From contig NZ_CP017668.1 of the NCBI RefSeq assembly GCF_001808185.1, positions 3,286,001 to 3,350,000 on the forward strand: a stretch of 64,000 nt of DNA. Reading direction: 5' to 3'. A model generated the notes under the pieces. That model saw only the letters and a list, made by a program, of their open reading frames with translations, was not told where the DNA came from and made no database searches. This DNA comes from Jeongeupia sp. USM3 (lineage in GTDB: Bacteria; Pseudomonadota; Gammaproteobacteria; Burkholderiales; Chitinibacteraceae). How positions within the stretch are numbered: the stretch's first letter is position 1; every line of letters begins with the position of its first letter. A program made the translations under genes and the position numbers. Shown piece by piece: positions 56,705 through 64,000 of the stretch.

Positions 56705-56998
56705 ATGCTGGAAGTGATCCTTCTGGGCACATTGGCGGCGCTGGCCGCCAATGTGCCTTTTGTTTCCGGGCGCCTGTTCGGCGTGCTGCGTGTGGCCGAC
56801 AAGCATTTCGGCTGGCAACTGCTCGAGTGGGCCGTGTATTACCTCGTGGTCGGCGGCGTGGCCTGGCTGCTCGAGTCGCGTCTGGCGACGCCGCATACGC
56901 AGAACTGGCCGTTCTACGTCACGACGCTGGCGATGTTCGCGGTCCTCGCCTGGCCGGGCTTCGTCTGGCGCTTCTTCTGGCGCAAGCCCGGCCTGTAA
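56705..56998 (+). CDS. DUF2818 family membrane protein
   Basis: This 97-residue protein has three hydrophobic segments (VILLGTLAALAANVPFVSG, LEWAVYYLVVGGVAWLLE and FYVTTLAMFAVLAWPGFVWRFFW) and belongs to DUF2818, a betaproteobacterial family found directly after nuoN. Its start abuts the nuoN stop, so it depends on translational coupling. The position suggests an accessory role in complex I assembly or stability, but no function is known to me. Confidence 0.88.
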   Translation: MLEVILLGTLAALAANVPFVSGRLFGVLRVADKHFGWQLLEWAVYYLVVGGVAWLLESRLATPHTQNWPFYVTTLAMFAVLAWPGFVWRFFWRKPGL

Positions 56999-57068
56999 GC
57001 GGATGGGGCAAAGACCTTGCCGAATCAACGATTTATCGACTTGGTCATGAAATTTCTGCAGGAAAGAC

Positions 57069-57097
57069 TTGCGGAACCCCAATCACAACGCTAATAT
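57069..57097 (+). promoter_or_regulatory. sigma70 promoter of tRNA-Val
   Basis: TTGCGG (57069-57074) and TAATAT (57092-57097) are 17 bp apart. Transcription would start near 57104, 7 nt before the mature tRNA end. Confidence 0.8.
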
Positions 57098-57110
57098 GCA
57101 GTCCTTCGTT

Positions 57111-57187
57111 AGGCACGTAGCTCAGCTGGTTAGAGCACCACCTTGACATGGTGGGGGTCGTTGGTTCGAGTCCAATCGTGCCTACCA
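57111..57187 (+). tRNA. tRNA-Val (anticodon GAC)
   Basis: The 77-nt tRNA has acceptor AGGCACG / CGTGCCT, discriminator A and encoded CCA (57185-57187). The anticodon arm is CCACC-TTGACAT-GGTGG with GAC at 57145-57147. It decodes GUC and GUU. It has its own promoter and lies just upstream of the thrS leader. Confidence 0.97.
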
Positions 57188-57207
57188 ACGAATTTGGAGA
57201 TTGAATC

Positions 57208-57240
57208 ATGTCGCGAACTCGCACTACTATCCAATATTGA
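57208..57240 (+). CDS. candidate 10-residue thrS leader peptide
   Basis: ATG 57208 is preceded by GGAG with 8-nt spacing, a better site than that of thrS itself. It encodes MSRTRTTIQY and then TGA. Three of ten residues are threonine, all from ACT codons. A strong terminator (57281-57309) and then thrS follow. That layout resembles leader-peptide attenuation, but a possible promoter (TTGAAT, 18 bp, TACTAT at 57201-57230) overlaps the same bases, so the frame may be chance. Confidence 0.35.
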   Translation: MSRTRTTIQY

Positions 57241-57280
57241 GCGGATAGCCGTGCTGGCAGAATGATTTGATCGAATGAAA

Positions 57281-57309
57281 AAAGTGCGGCCTGGCCGCAC
57301 TTTTTTTTT
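57281..57309 (+). terminator. Rho-independent terminator upstream of thrS
   Basis: A 10-bp stem AAAGTGCGGC / GCCGCACTTT (57281-57290 with 57294-57303) with a 3-nt loop is followed by nine T's. It can end the tRNA-Val transcript and, if thrS is transcribed from further upstream, act as an attenuator. thrS starts 53 nt later. Confidence 0.92.
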
Positions 57310-57361
57310 GTCCTCATTTTTCGTTAACGACCCGTTCCGGTCCAGTTCAAAGGCGCTCACC

Positions 57362-59260
57362 ATGCCCGTCGTCACGCTTCCTGATGGTTCCCAACGCCAG
57401 TTCGATGCGCCGCTGCGCGTGCACGATGTCGCTGCCAGCATCGGTGCCGGTCTGGCCCGTGCAGCGCTGGCCGGCAAGGTCGACGGCCAGTTGGTCGACA
57501 CCAGCTATCTGATCGACCGCGACGTGCAGCTGGCCATCGTCACCGATCGCGATGCCGATGGCTTGGACATCATCCGCCACTCGACCGCCCACTTGCTGGC
57601 GTATGCGGTGAAGGCGCTCTTCCCCGATGCGCAGGTGACGATCGGACCGGTGATCGACGACGGTTTCTACTACGACTTCAGCTACAAGCGGCCGTTCACG
57701 CCCGAGGATCTGGCGCTGATCGAGAAGAAGATGACCGAGCTCGCGAAGAAGGATTTGCCGGTCGAGCGCTACGAGTTGAGCCGTGACGAGGCGGTCGCCT
57801 ACTTCAAGAGCATTGGCGAGGCGTACAAGGCCGAGATCATCGAGAGCATTCCAGCCGACCAGGTGCTGAGCCTGTATCGCGAAGGCGAGTTCACCGACCT
57901 GTGCCGTGGCCCGCACGTGCCGTCGACGGGCAAGCTCAAGGTGTTCAAGCTGATGAAGGTCGCCGGCGCCTACTGGCGTGGCGACTCGAAGAACGAGATG
58001 CTGACCCGCGTCTACGGCACCGCCTGGAGCAAGAAGGAAGATCTCGAGGCCTACCTGCACCGGCTCGAAGAGGCCGAAAAGCGCGACCACCGCAAGATCG
58101 GCAAGGCACTGGACCTGTTCCACCTGCAGGACGAGGCGCCGGGCATGGTGTTCTGGCATCCGAAAGGCTGGTCGCTGTGGCAGTCGATCGAGCAGTACAT
58201 GCGCCGCAAGCTGAACCAGCACGGCTATCAGGAAATCCGCACGCCGATGGTGATGGACCGGACGCTGTGGGAGAAATCCGGCCATTGGGGCAACTACCGC
58301 GACAATATGTTCACGACCGAGTCGGAAAAGCGCGACTATGCGGTCAAGCCGATGAACTGCCCGGGGCATATCCAGGTGTTCAACCAGGGCTTGCGTTCCT
58401 ATCGCGACCTGCCGCTGCGCTACGCCGAGTTCGGCTCCTGCCACCGCAACGAGCCCTCGGGTTCGCTGCACGGCATCATGCGTGTGCGCGGCTTCGTCCA
58501 GGACGATGCGCACATCTTCTGTACTGAAGAACAGGTGCAGGTCGAGGCGGCCAAGTTCATCGACCTCCTGAAGGAGGTTTACGCCGACTTTGGCTTCGAC
58601 GAGATTCTCGTCAAGCTGTCGACCCGTCCGGAAAAGCGCATCGGCACCGAAGAGGCCTGGGATCGCGCCGAGGCGGCACTGGCCGCTGCGCTCGAATCCA
58701 AGGGGCTGTCATTCGACTACCTGCCGGGCGAGGGCGCGTTCTACGGCCCGAAGATCGAATTCACGCTCAAGGACTGCCTGGGCCGGCTGTGGCAGTGCGG
58801 TACGCTGCAGATCGATCCGAACCTGCCGGAGCGCCTCGGCGCCGAGTATGTCGGCGAGGACAACGCCAAGCACCGGCCGATCATGCTGCACCGCGCGGTA
58901 CTCGGTTCGCTCGAGCGCTTCATCGGTATCCTGATTGAAAACCACGCCGGCGCGTTCCCGTTCTGGCTGGCGCCGACGCAGTTCGTCGTGATGAATATTT
59001 CCGAATCGCAGCGCGAATATGCCGAATCGGTCGCCAGGGCGCTGGCTCAGCGCGGCTTCCGCGGTGAAGCCGACTTGAGAAACGAGAAAATAACCTATAA
59101 AATCCGCGAACATAGCTTGCAGCGCCTTCCCTACCAGCTCATCGTGGGCGACAAGGAGAAGGAAGCAGGCTTGGTGGCCGTGCGCAGCCGCAGTGGCGAG
59201 GATCTCGGGCAAGTGACGCTGGAAGCGCTGGTTGAGCGCTTCAACGGCGAACTGCTCTGA
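57362..59260 (+). CDS. thrS: threonyl-tRNA synthetase
   Basis: This 632-residue class II synthetase has an N-terminal TGS domain (PVVTLPDGSQRQFDAPLRV) and a second additional domain that edits mischarged Ser-tRNA-Thr. It also carries HSTAHLLAYAVKALFPDAQV and YYDFSYKRPFTPEDL. The catalytic core carries zinc ligand C333 in MNCPGHIQVFNQ. A C-terminal anticodon-binding domain ends the protein. The ATG at 57362 has only a weak AAGG site. infC follows after 53 bp. Confidence 0.98.
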   Translation: MPVVTLPDGSQRQFDAPLRVHDVAASIGAGLARAALAGKVDGQLVDTSYLIDRDVQLAIVTDRDADGLDIIRHSTAHLLAYAVKALFPDAQVTIGPVIDDGFYYDFSYKRPFTPEDLALIEKKMTELAKKDLPVERYELSRDEAVAYFKSIGEAYKAEIIESIPADQVLSLYREGEFTDLCRGPHVPSTGKLKVFKLMKVAGAYWRGDSKNEMLTRVYGTAWSKKEDLEAYLHRLEEAEKRDHRKIGKALDLFHLQDEAPGMVFWHPKGWSLWQSIEQYMRRKLNQHGYQEIRTPMVMDRTLWEKSGHWGNYRDNMFTTESEKRDYAVKPMNCPGHIQVFNQGLRSYRDLPLRYAEFGSCHRNEPSGSLHGIMRVRGFVQDDAHIFCTEEQVQVEAAKFIDLLKEVYADFGFDEILVKLSTRPEKRIGTEEAWDRAEAALAAALESKGLSFDYLPGEGAFYGPKIEFTLKDCLGRLWQCGTLQIDPNLPERLGAEYVGEDNAKHRPIMLHRAVLGSLERFIGILIENHAGAFPFWLAPTQFVVMNISESQREYAESVARALAQRGFRGEADLRNEKITYKIREHSLQRLPYQLIVGDKEKEAGLVAVRSRSGEDLGQVTLEALVERFNGELL

Positions 59261-59313
59261 GCTGATTCCTCCGAGACGCACGGTTTTTCTTTTTCCGGAT
59301 TTGGAGAACTGCA

Positions 59314-59835
59314 ATAGCTGCGCAAGACAAAGAACCGCGGATCAACGGTGAAATCACCGGCCGCGAAGTGCGACTGCAAGGGGCCGAGGGCGAACAGCTC
59401 GGCATCGTGAGCCTGTTCCAGGCGATGTCTATGGCCGAGGAGGCCGAGCTCGATCTGGTCGAAATCGCCCCGAATGCGCAGCCGCCGGTTTGCCGCCTGA
59501 TGGACTACGGCAAGTTCAAGTTCCAAGAGTCGAAAAAGAAGGCTGCCGCCAAGGCGAAGCAGAAGCAGATCCAGGTCAAGGAAGTCAAGTTCCGCCCGGG
59601 GACCGACGAGAACGATTATCAGGTCAAGCTGCGCAATCTGGTCCGCTTCCTCGAGGAAGGTGACAAGGCCAAGATCACGCTGCGTTTCCGCGGTCGTGAA
59701 ATGGCCCACCAGGAAATCGGTCTGGCGCAGCTCAAGCGCGTCGAGGCCGATCTGGGCGAACTGGCCGTCGTCGAGCAGTTTCCGCGACTCGAAGGCCGGC
59801 AGATGGTGATGATGCTCGCGCCGAAGAAGAAGTAA
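59314..59835 (+). CDS. infC: translation initiation factor IF-3 (AUA start codon)
   Basis: This roughly 173-residue IF-3 prevents premature subunit joining and proofreads initiation codons. The mature N-domain reads PRINGEITGREVRLQGAEGE, and the C-domain contains VKFRPGTDENDYQVK and KITLRFRGREMAHQ. No ATG, GTG or TTG fits the expected N-terminus. ATA at 59314 has GGAG at 59303-59306 and gives the normal IAAQDKEPRING start. E. coli infC uses AUU, which lets IF-3 repress itself, so the same logic is likely here. GTG 59368 would delete conserved residues. Confidence 0.92.
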   Translation: MAAQDKEPRINGEITGREVRLQGAEGEQLGIVSLFQAMSMAEEAELDLVEIAPNAQPPVCRLMDYGKFKFQESKKKAAAKAKQKQIQVKEVKFRPGTDENDYQVKLRNLVRFLEEGDKAKITLRFRGREMAHQEIGLAQLKRVEADLGELAVVEQFPRLEGRQMVMMLAPKKK

Positions 59836-59855
59836 GCGCCAGCAACACAGAATAA

Positions 59856-59904
59856 CGGCGTGGCGACAGCCGCCGTCGAGTTCCGGAAACGGAATCGCTG
59901 TCGC
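59856..59904 (+). promoter_or_regulatory. alternative RNA structures in the rpmI-rplT leader
   Basis: One fold pairs GCGACAGC (59863-59870) with GCTGTCGC (59897-59904) around an inner TTCCG-GAAA-CGGAA hairpin (59881-59894). A competing hairpin pairs CGGCG (59856-59860) with CGCCG (59871-59875). They are mutually exclusive. L20 represses rpmI-rplT translation through an mRNA structure in E. coli, so a similar role is inferred. Confidence 0.5.
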
Positions 59905-59982
59905 AACAAAAGCGGGGTGGCGGGCTTTAAGTCTCGAAAGAGCGCCTGTTGCCTGATCCAACACAACTTGGAGTGCATACCC

Positions 59983-60180
59983 ATGCCCAAGATGAAGACC
60001 AAGAGCAGCGCCAAGAAGCGCTTCAAGGTTCTTGGCGGTGGCGGCGTCAAGCGCAGCCACGCGTTCAAGCGCCACATCCTTACCAAGAAAACCACCAAAA
60101 ACAAGCGCCAGCTGCGCGGCACCTCGATGGTCGATGCGACCAACATGGGCCACGTACGTGCGATGTTGCCCTACGCGTAA
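59983..60180 (+). CDS. rpmI: 50S ribosomal protein L35
   Basis: This 65-residue basic protein reads MPKMKTKSSAKKRFKVLGGG at the start and KRHILTKKTTKNKRQLRGT in the middle, as expected for bL35. The ribosome site is CTTGGAG at 59968-59974. It is 147 bp after infC, a gap that holds a structured leader, and 16 bp before rplT. Confidence 0.97.
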   Translation: MPKMKTKSSAKKRFKVLGGGGVKRSHAFKRHILTKKTTKNKRQLRGTSMVDATNMGHVRAMLPYA

Positions 60181-60196
60181 CTAAAGGAGAAGAAAC

Positions 60197-60556
60197 ATGC
60201 CTCGCGTTAAACGTGGTGTAACCGCCCGCGCTCGTCACAAGAAGATCCTGAATCTGGCGAAGGGCTATCGCGGCCGTCGCAAGAACGTATACCGCATTGC
60301 CAAGCAAGCGGTTATGAAGGCTGGCCAATACGCTTACCGTGACCGTCGTCAAAGGAAGCGTCAGTTCCGTCAGCTGTGGATCACCCGTATCAATGCAGCA
60401 GCACGCGAATGCGGTCTGGCCTACAGCCGCTTCATGAACGGTCTGAAGAAGGCCGGCATCGAAGTGGACCGCAAGGTGCTGGCTGACCTCGCCGTGTTCG
60501 ACAAGCCGGCTTTTGCCAAGTTTGTCGAGCAAGCCAAGGCTGGCCTCGCTGCCTGA
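60197..60556 (+). CDS. rplT: 50S ribosomal protein L20
   Basis: This 119-residue bL20 is an early assembly protein of the large subunit. The Arg-rich N-terminus is PRVKRGVTARARHKKILNLA, followed by KGYRGRRKNVYRIAKQAVMK and RRQRKRQFRQLWITRINAA. The ATG at 60197 has AAAGGAGAAG upstream. It usually regulates its own operon. A strong terminator follows. Confidence 0.98.
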   Translation: MPRVKRGVTARARHKKILNLAKGYRGRRKNVYRIAKQAVMKAGQYAYRDRRQRKRQFRQLWITRINAAARECGLAYSRFMNGLKKAGIEVDRKVLADLAVFDKPAFAKFVEQAKAGLAA

Positions 60557-60570
60557 TCGGCAAGTGCTTG

Positions 60571-60600
60571 AAAAGGGAGGCTTTCCGGCCTCCCTTTTTT
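60571..60600 (+). terminator. Rho-independent terminator of rplT
   Basis: An 11-bp stem AAAAGGGAGGC / GCCTCCCTTTT (60571-60581 with 60588-60598) with a 6-nt loop ends in six T's. pheS starts 112 nt later. That gap has a weak CGATTC / GAATCG pair (60646-60651 with 60678-60683) followed by TTTTT but no clear leader peptide. Confidence 0.92.
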
Positions 60601-60711
60601 ATTCCCGCTGCCGACCGGCATTGCGGGTTTTCCAGTAACGAGACCCGATTCCCGAGTGATTGCCGCCGATCCTTCGTGAATCGTTTTTCCTGACCCATCC
60701 GGGACCCGACC

Positions 60712-61713
60712 ATGGTTGCGAACGTACAAACCCTTCTCGAGGAAGGTCTGGCCGCACTGGCCGCGACGAGCGATGCGCAAGAGCTCGAAAACGCCAAGGC
60801 GCGTTACATCGGCAAGGAAGGTGCGATCACCGCGCTGCTGCGCCAGCTCGGTGCCTTGCCACCGGAAGAAAAGAAAACCTTCGGCGCGACCGTCAACCAG
60901 GCCAAGCAGGCTTTCGAGGCCGCACTGCAGGCGCGTCGCGATGCGCTTGCCGCGGACAAGCTCGCGCGCCAGCTTGCCGCCGAAGCGCTCGACGTCAGCT
61001 TGCCGGGTCGCGGCCTGCCGTCCGGCGGCCTGCACCCGGTGACGCTGGTCCAGCAGCGCATCGAGGCGCTGTTCCGCTCGATCGGCTTCGACGTCGCCGA
61101 CGGCCCGGAGATCGAGAACGATTTCCACAATTTCGAAGCGCTGAACATTCCGAAGGACCATCCGGCACGGGCGATGGCCGACACGTTCTACATCGAGAGC
61201 GATGCCGGTGGCGAGCCGCTGGTGCTGCGCACGCACACCAGTCCGATCCAGGTCCGCTACATGCTGAACAACCAGCCGCCGATCAAGATCGTCGCGCCGG
61301 GCCGCGTGTACCGGGTCGATTCCGACGCGACGCACTCGCCGATGTTCCACCAGATGGAAGGACTGTGGGTTGACGAGGGCGTGTCGTTTGCCGACCTTAA
61401 GAGCGTGATCGTCGATTTCCTGCGCCGCTTCTTCGAGCGCGACGACCTGCAGGTGCGTTTCCGCCCGTCGTTCTTTCCGTTCACCGAACCGTCGGCCGAG
61501 ATCGACGTGCTGGGCGAGCGCGGCTGGCTCGAGGTCGGCGGTTGCGGCATGGTCCACCCGAACGTGCTGAAGAATGTCGGCATCGACCCGGAAAAGTACA
61601 CCGGTTTCGCCTTCGGCATCGGTCTCGACCGCTTTGCGATGCTGTATTACGGCGTCAACGACCTGCGCCTGTTCTTCGAGAACGACCTGTCGTTCCTCGG
61701 CCAGTTCGACTAA
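60712..61713 (+). CDS. pheS: phenylalanyl-tRNA synthetase alpha subunit
   Basis: This 333-residue class II catalytic subunit has an N-terminal coiled coil (about 1-85) that contacts tRNA, then motif 2 TFYIESD...LRTHTSPIQVR and FRPSFFPFTEPSAEID. Motif 3 is GFAFGIGLDRFAMLYYG. It forms an alpha2-beta2 enzyme with PheT. The ATG at 60712 is preceded by GGGACC. pheT starts 79 bp later. Confidence 0.98.
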   Translation: MVANVQTLLEEGLAALAATSDAQELENAKARYIGKEGAITALLRQLGALPPEEKKTFGATVNQAKQAFEAALQARRDALAADKLARQLAAEALDVSLPGRGLPSGGLHPVTLVQQRIEALFRSIGFDVADGPEIENDFHNFEALNIPKDHPARAMADTFYIESDAGGEPLVLRTHTSPIQVRYMLNNQPPIKIVAPGRVYRVDSDATHSPMFHQMEGLWVDEGVSFADLKSVIVDFLRRFFERDDLQVRFRPSFFPFTEPSAEIDVLGERGWLEVGGCGMVHPNVLKNVGIDPEKYTGFAFGIGLDRFAMLYYGVNDLRLFFENDLSFLGQFD

Positions 61714-61792
61714 GCCGCCTTACCCCCGAATTCCCTTTCCCATGCCTGAATGCGGTCGTCGCGCTGCGACGGCTGCACCTTGGAGCCAAGCG

Positions 61793-64000
61793 ATGAAATT
61801 TTCCGAACAATGGCTGCGCAGCTGGGTCGACCCCCGGCTCAATTCCGAGCAGCTGGCCCACCTGCTGACGATGGCCGGCCTCGAGGTCGAAGAAAACGAA
61901 GCCGCGGCGCCGGCCTTCGACAACGTTTTCGTTGCCGAGGTGCTGTCGATTGCCAAGCACCCGGACGCCGACCGCCTGAACGTCTGCAGCGTCAACGTCG
62001 GCGAAGCCGAGCCGATCACCATCGTCTGCGGCGCACCGAACGTCGCCGCAGGCCAGAAAGTGCCGTGCGCGCGCATCGGTGCGAACCTGCCCGGTGACTT
62101 CAAGATCAAGCGCGCCAAGGTCCGTGGTGTCGAATCGTCCGGCATGCTGTGCTCGGGCGACGAACTCGGCATTCCCGATGGTGTCGACGGCCTGCTGCTG
62201 TTGCCGGCCGATGCGCCGGTCGGCATGCCGATCCGCGACTACCTGCAGCTCGACGACCGGCTGCTGACGCTCAAGCTCACGCCGAACCGTGCCGACTGCC
62301 TGTCGATCAAGGGCATCGCCCGCGAAGTCGCCGCGCTGACCGGCGCCGAAGCGAAGCCGGTCGCGCCGCAGGCGGTCGCTCCGGCGATCGACGACGCACG
62401 CACCGTGTCGCTGAACGCCGCCGATGCCTGCCCGCGCTACATCGGCCGCGTGCTGCGCAACGTCGACACCGAGGCCGCGACGCCGGACTGGATGAAGCAG
62501 CGGCTGGCTCGCTCGGGGCTGCGTTCGATCTCGGCCGTGGTCGACGTGACCAATTACGTGCTGCTCGAACTGGGCCAGCCGATGCATGCCTTCGATCTGG
62601 CGAAGATCGCCGGCGGCGTGCAGGCGCGCTTTGCCAAGCCGGGCGAAAAGCTCACGCTGCTGAACGAGAAGGAAATCGCGCTCGACGCCGACATGCTCGT
62701 CATCGCCGACGACAGCAAAGCGCTGGCGCTGGCCGGCATCATGGGCGGGCTCGAGTCGTCGGTGGGCGACGGGACGCGCGACCTGTTCCTCGAGTCGGCT
62801 TACTTCGCCCCAGCGGTCATCGCCGGCAAGGCGCGGCGGCTCGGTTTCGGCTCGGACAGCTCGCACCGCTTCGAGCGCGGCGTCGACTTCGGCGCCTGCC
62901 GCGAGGCACTCGAGCGTGCGACACAGCTCATTCTGGACATCTGCGGTGGCCAGGCCGGCCCGGCGACCGAGGCTGTCGCCGCACTGCCGGCCCGCCCGCC
63001 GGTCACGCTGCGCGTCTCGCGCGTCGCCAAGGTGCTCGGCGTTTGCCTGAGCGCGGACGAGATCGTCGCCATCCTGGGCCGGATCGGCCTGGCGGCCGCG
63101 CTGTCCGGCGACGCGATCACCGTGACGCCGCCGAGCTTCCGCTTCGATATCGAAATCGAGGAAGACCTGATCGAGGAAGTGGCCCGCGTTTACGGTTATG
63201 AAAACGTGCCGGTTGCCGCATCGAACGCCAAGCTCGCGATGCTGCCGCTGCCGGGCGATGCGCGCGGCAGGATGGCGCTGAAGCAGTTGCTGGTTGCCCG
63301 CGACTACCGCGAAGCGATCAACTACGCCTTCGTCGAGGCAAAGTGGGAAGCCGACTTCGCCGGCAACACCAGCCCGGTGAAGCTGATCAACCCGATCGCC
63401 AGCCAGATGAGCGTGATGCGCTCGACGCTGATCGGCGGCCTGGTCGCCGGCCTGAAGCACAACCTGAACCGCAAGCAGGAGCGCGTGCGCCTGTTCGAAG
63501 TCGCGCGGGTGTTCAACGGCGTTGCCGCCGACGTCCAGCCTGAGCGCATCGCCGCGCTGGCGTGGGGTGCGCGTGCGCCCGAACAGTGGGGCGCCGGCAA
63601 GGATAAGGTCGATTTCTTCGACATCAAGGCCGATGTCGAGGCGCTGATCGCGCCGCGCATCGCCGAATTCCGCCGCGCCAGCCATCCGGCGCTGCATCCG
63701 GGCCGCGCGGCCGAGGTGGTGCTCGACGGCGTGGTGATCGGCGTCGTCGGCGAGCTGCACCCGCAGTGGGTGCAGGCGTACGAACTCGGCCAGGCACCGG
63801 TGCTGTTCGAGCTCGACGTTGCCGCGCTGCTGTCGGTGAGCCGGATCAAGGCCGAGCCGGTATCGAAGTTCCAGCCGGTCCGCCGCGATCTCGCACTCGT
63901 CGTCGACGAAGCGGTGTCGGTTGCCCAGTTGCAGGCGGCGTTCGCGACCGTGAAAAACCCGCTGGTGACCGACGTTGCGCTGTTCGACGTCTACCGTGGC
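61793..64000 (+). CDS. pheT: phenylalanyl-tRNA synthetase beta subunit (3' end beyond window)
   Basis: The first 736 codons of a protein expected to be about 790 residues are present and the frame is open at the window edge. It starts MKFSEQWLRSWVDP. The EMAP-like tRNA-binding domain is at about 40-150 (VFVAEVLSIAKHPDADRLNV and GAPNVAAGQKVPCARIG), then the B3/B4 editing domain, the B5 domain near 400-470 (EIEEDLIEEVARVYGYENVP), the core-like region and the beginning of the FDX-ACB anticodon domain (SKFQPVRRDLALVVDE). The ATG at 61793 has TTGGAG upstream. Confidence 0.98.
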   Translation, partial: MKFSEQWLRSWVDPRLNSEQLAHLLTMAGLEVEENEAAAPAFDNVFVAEVLSIAKHPDADRLNVCSVNVGEAEPITIVCGAPNVAAGQKVPCARIGANLPGDFKIKRAKVRGVESSGMLCSGDELGIPDGVDGLLLLPADAPVGMPIRDYLQLDDRLLTLKLTPNRADCLSIKGIAREVAALTGAEAKPVAPQAVAPAIDDARTVSLNAADACPRYIGRVLRNVDTEAATPDWMKQRLARSGLRSISAVVDVTNYVLLELGQPMHAFDLAKIAGGVQARFAKPGEKLTLLNEKEIALDADMLVIADDSKALALAGIMGGLESSVGDGTRDLFLESAYFAPAVIAGKARRLGFGSDSSHRFERGVDFGACREALERATQLILDICGGQAGPATEAVAALPARPPVTLRVSRVAKVLGVCLSADEIVAILGRIGLAAALSGDAITVTPPSFRFDIEIEEDLIEEVARVYGYENVPVAASNAKLAMLPLPGDARGRMALKQLLVARDYREAINYAFVEAKWEADFAGNTSPVKLINPIASQMSVMRSTLIGGLVAGLKHNLNRKQERVRLFEVARVFNGVAADVQPERIAALAWGARAPEQWGAGKDKVDFFDIKADVEALIAPRIAEFRRASHPALHPGRAAEVVLDGVVIGVVGELHPQWVQAYELGQAPVLFELDVAALLSVSRIKAEPVSKFQPVRRDLALVVDEAVSVAQLQAAFATVKNPLVTDVALFDVYRG

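Noticed and set aside
60601..60711. Attenuator with a Phe leader peptide before pheS
   Set aside because: The CGATTC/GAATCG pair is only 6 bp around a 26-nt loop, and no short frame with Phe codons and a ribosome site is present.

Overview
This 64 kb window is a stretch of bacterial core chromosome with high G+C and dense coding. Every gene I can assign is of proteobacterial type. The gene neighbourhoods point to the Betaproteobacteria, most likely the Neisseriales (Chromobacteriaceae/Chitinibacteraceae type). Examples are yhdP-nit-tldD, carAB-greA-DUF4149-yhbY-rlmE-ftsH-folP-glmM, pst-tpiA-secG-tRNA-Leu-nuoA to N, DUF2818 after nuoN, and thrS-infC-rpmI-rplT-pheST. The genus call is inference only. 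I see no prophage, insertion sequence, CRISPR array, plasmid or integrative element, and no gap between genes longer than about 225 bp.

Layout. 0-3.6 kb: a PiuC-type dioxygenase, then fmdB-like / DUF502 / aspS. 3.7-13.7 kb: an unrecognised Cys/His protein, glnE (minus), and the divergent yhdP-nit-tldD-DUF3088 run. 13.8-18.7 kb: an HIBCH-like hydrolase, a Bax-inhibitor-1 protein and a sensor kinase/FixJ-type regulator pair. 18.8-25.6 kb: small housekeeping genes (comEA-like, hpnC, SNase, lptM, cyaY, yqaA-like, bepA, DUF1841, gpx) ending with a membrane-anchored C13 protease. 25.6-30.7 kb: carA-carB-greA behind a promoter and leader terminator. 30.9-36.7 kb: DUF4149, yhbY, rlmE, ftsH, folP, glmM. 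36.9-40.7 kb (minus): pstSCAB without phoU. 40.9-57 kb: tpiA, secG, tRNA-Leu(GAG), all fourteen nuo genes and DUF2818. 57.1-64 kb: tRNA-Val(GAC), thrS, infC, rpmI, rplT, pheS and the 5' part of pheT, which runs off the window.

The genes cover translation (AspRS, ThrRS, PheRS, IF-3, L35, L20, two tRNAs, RlmE, YhbY), respiration (complete NDH-1), nitrogen and pyrimidine supply (GlnE, CarAB), the cell envelope (YhdP, BepA, LptM, GlmM, SecG, FtsH) and phosphate uptake (PstSCAB).

No obviously new multigene system is visible. The observations most worth following up are non-coding. They are two copies of a 109/110-bp palindromic element, each beginning 2 nt after a stop codon; a hairpin-rich 180-bp tract downstream of pstB; a carAB leader with promoter and terminator; a possible threonine-containing leader peptide and terminator before thrS; alternative RNA structures before rpmI-rplT; and a terminator so close to folP that no promoter fits between them. 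infC appears to use an AUA start codon.
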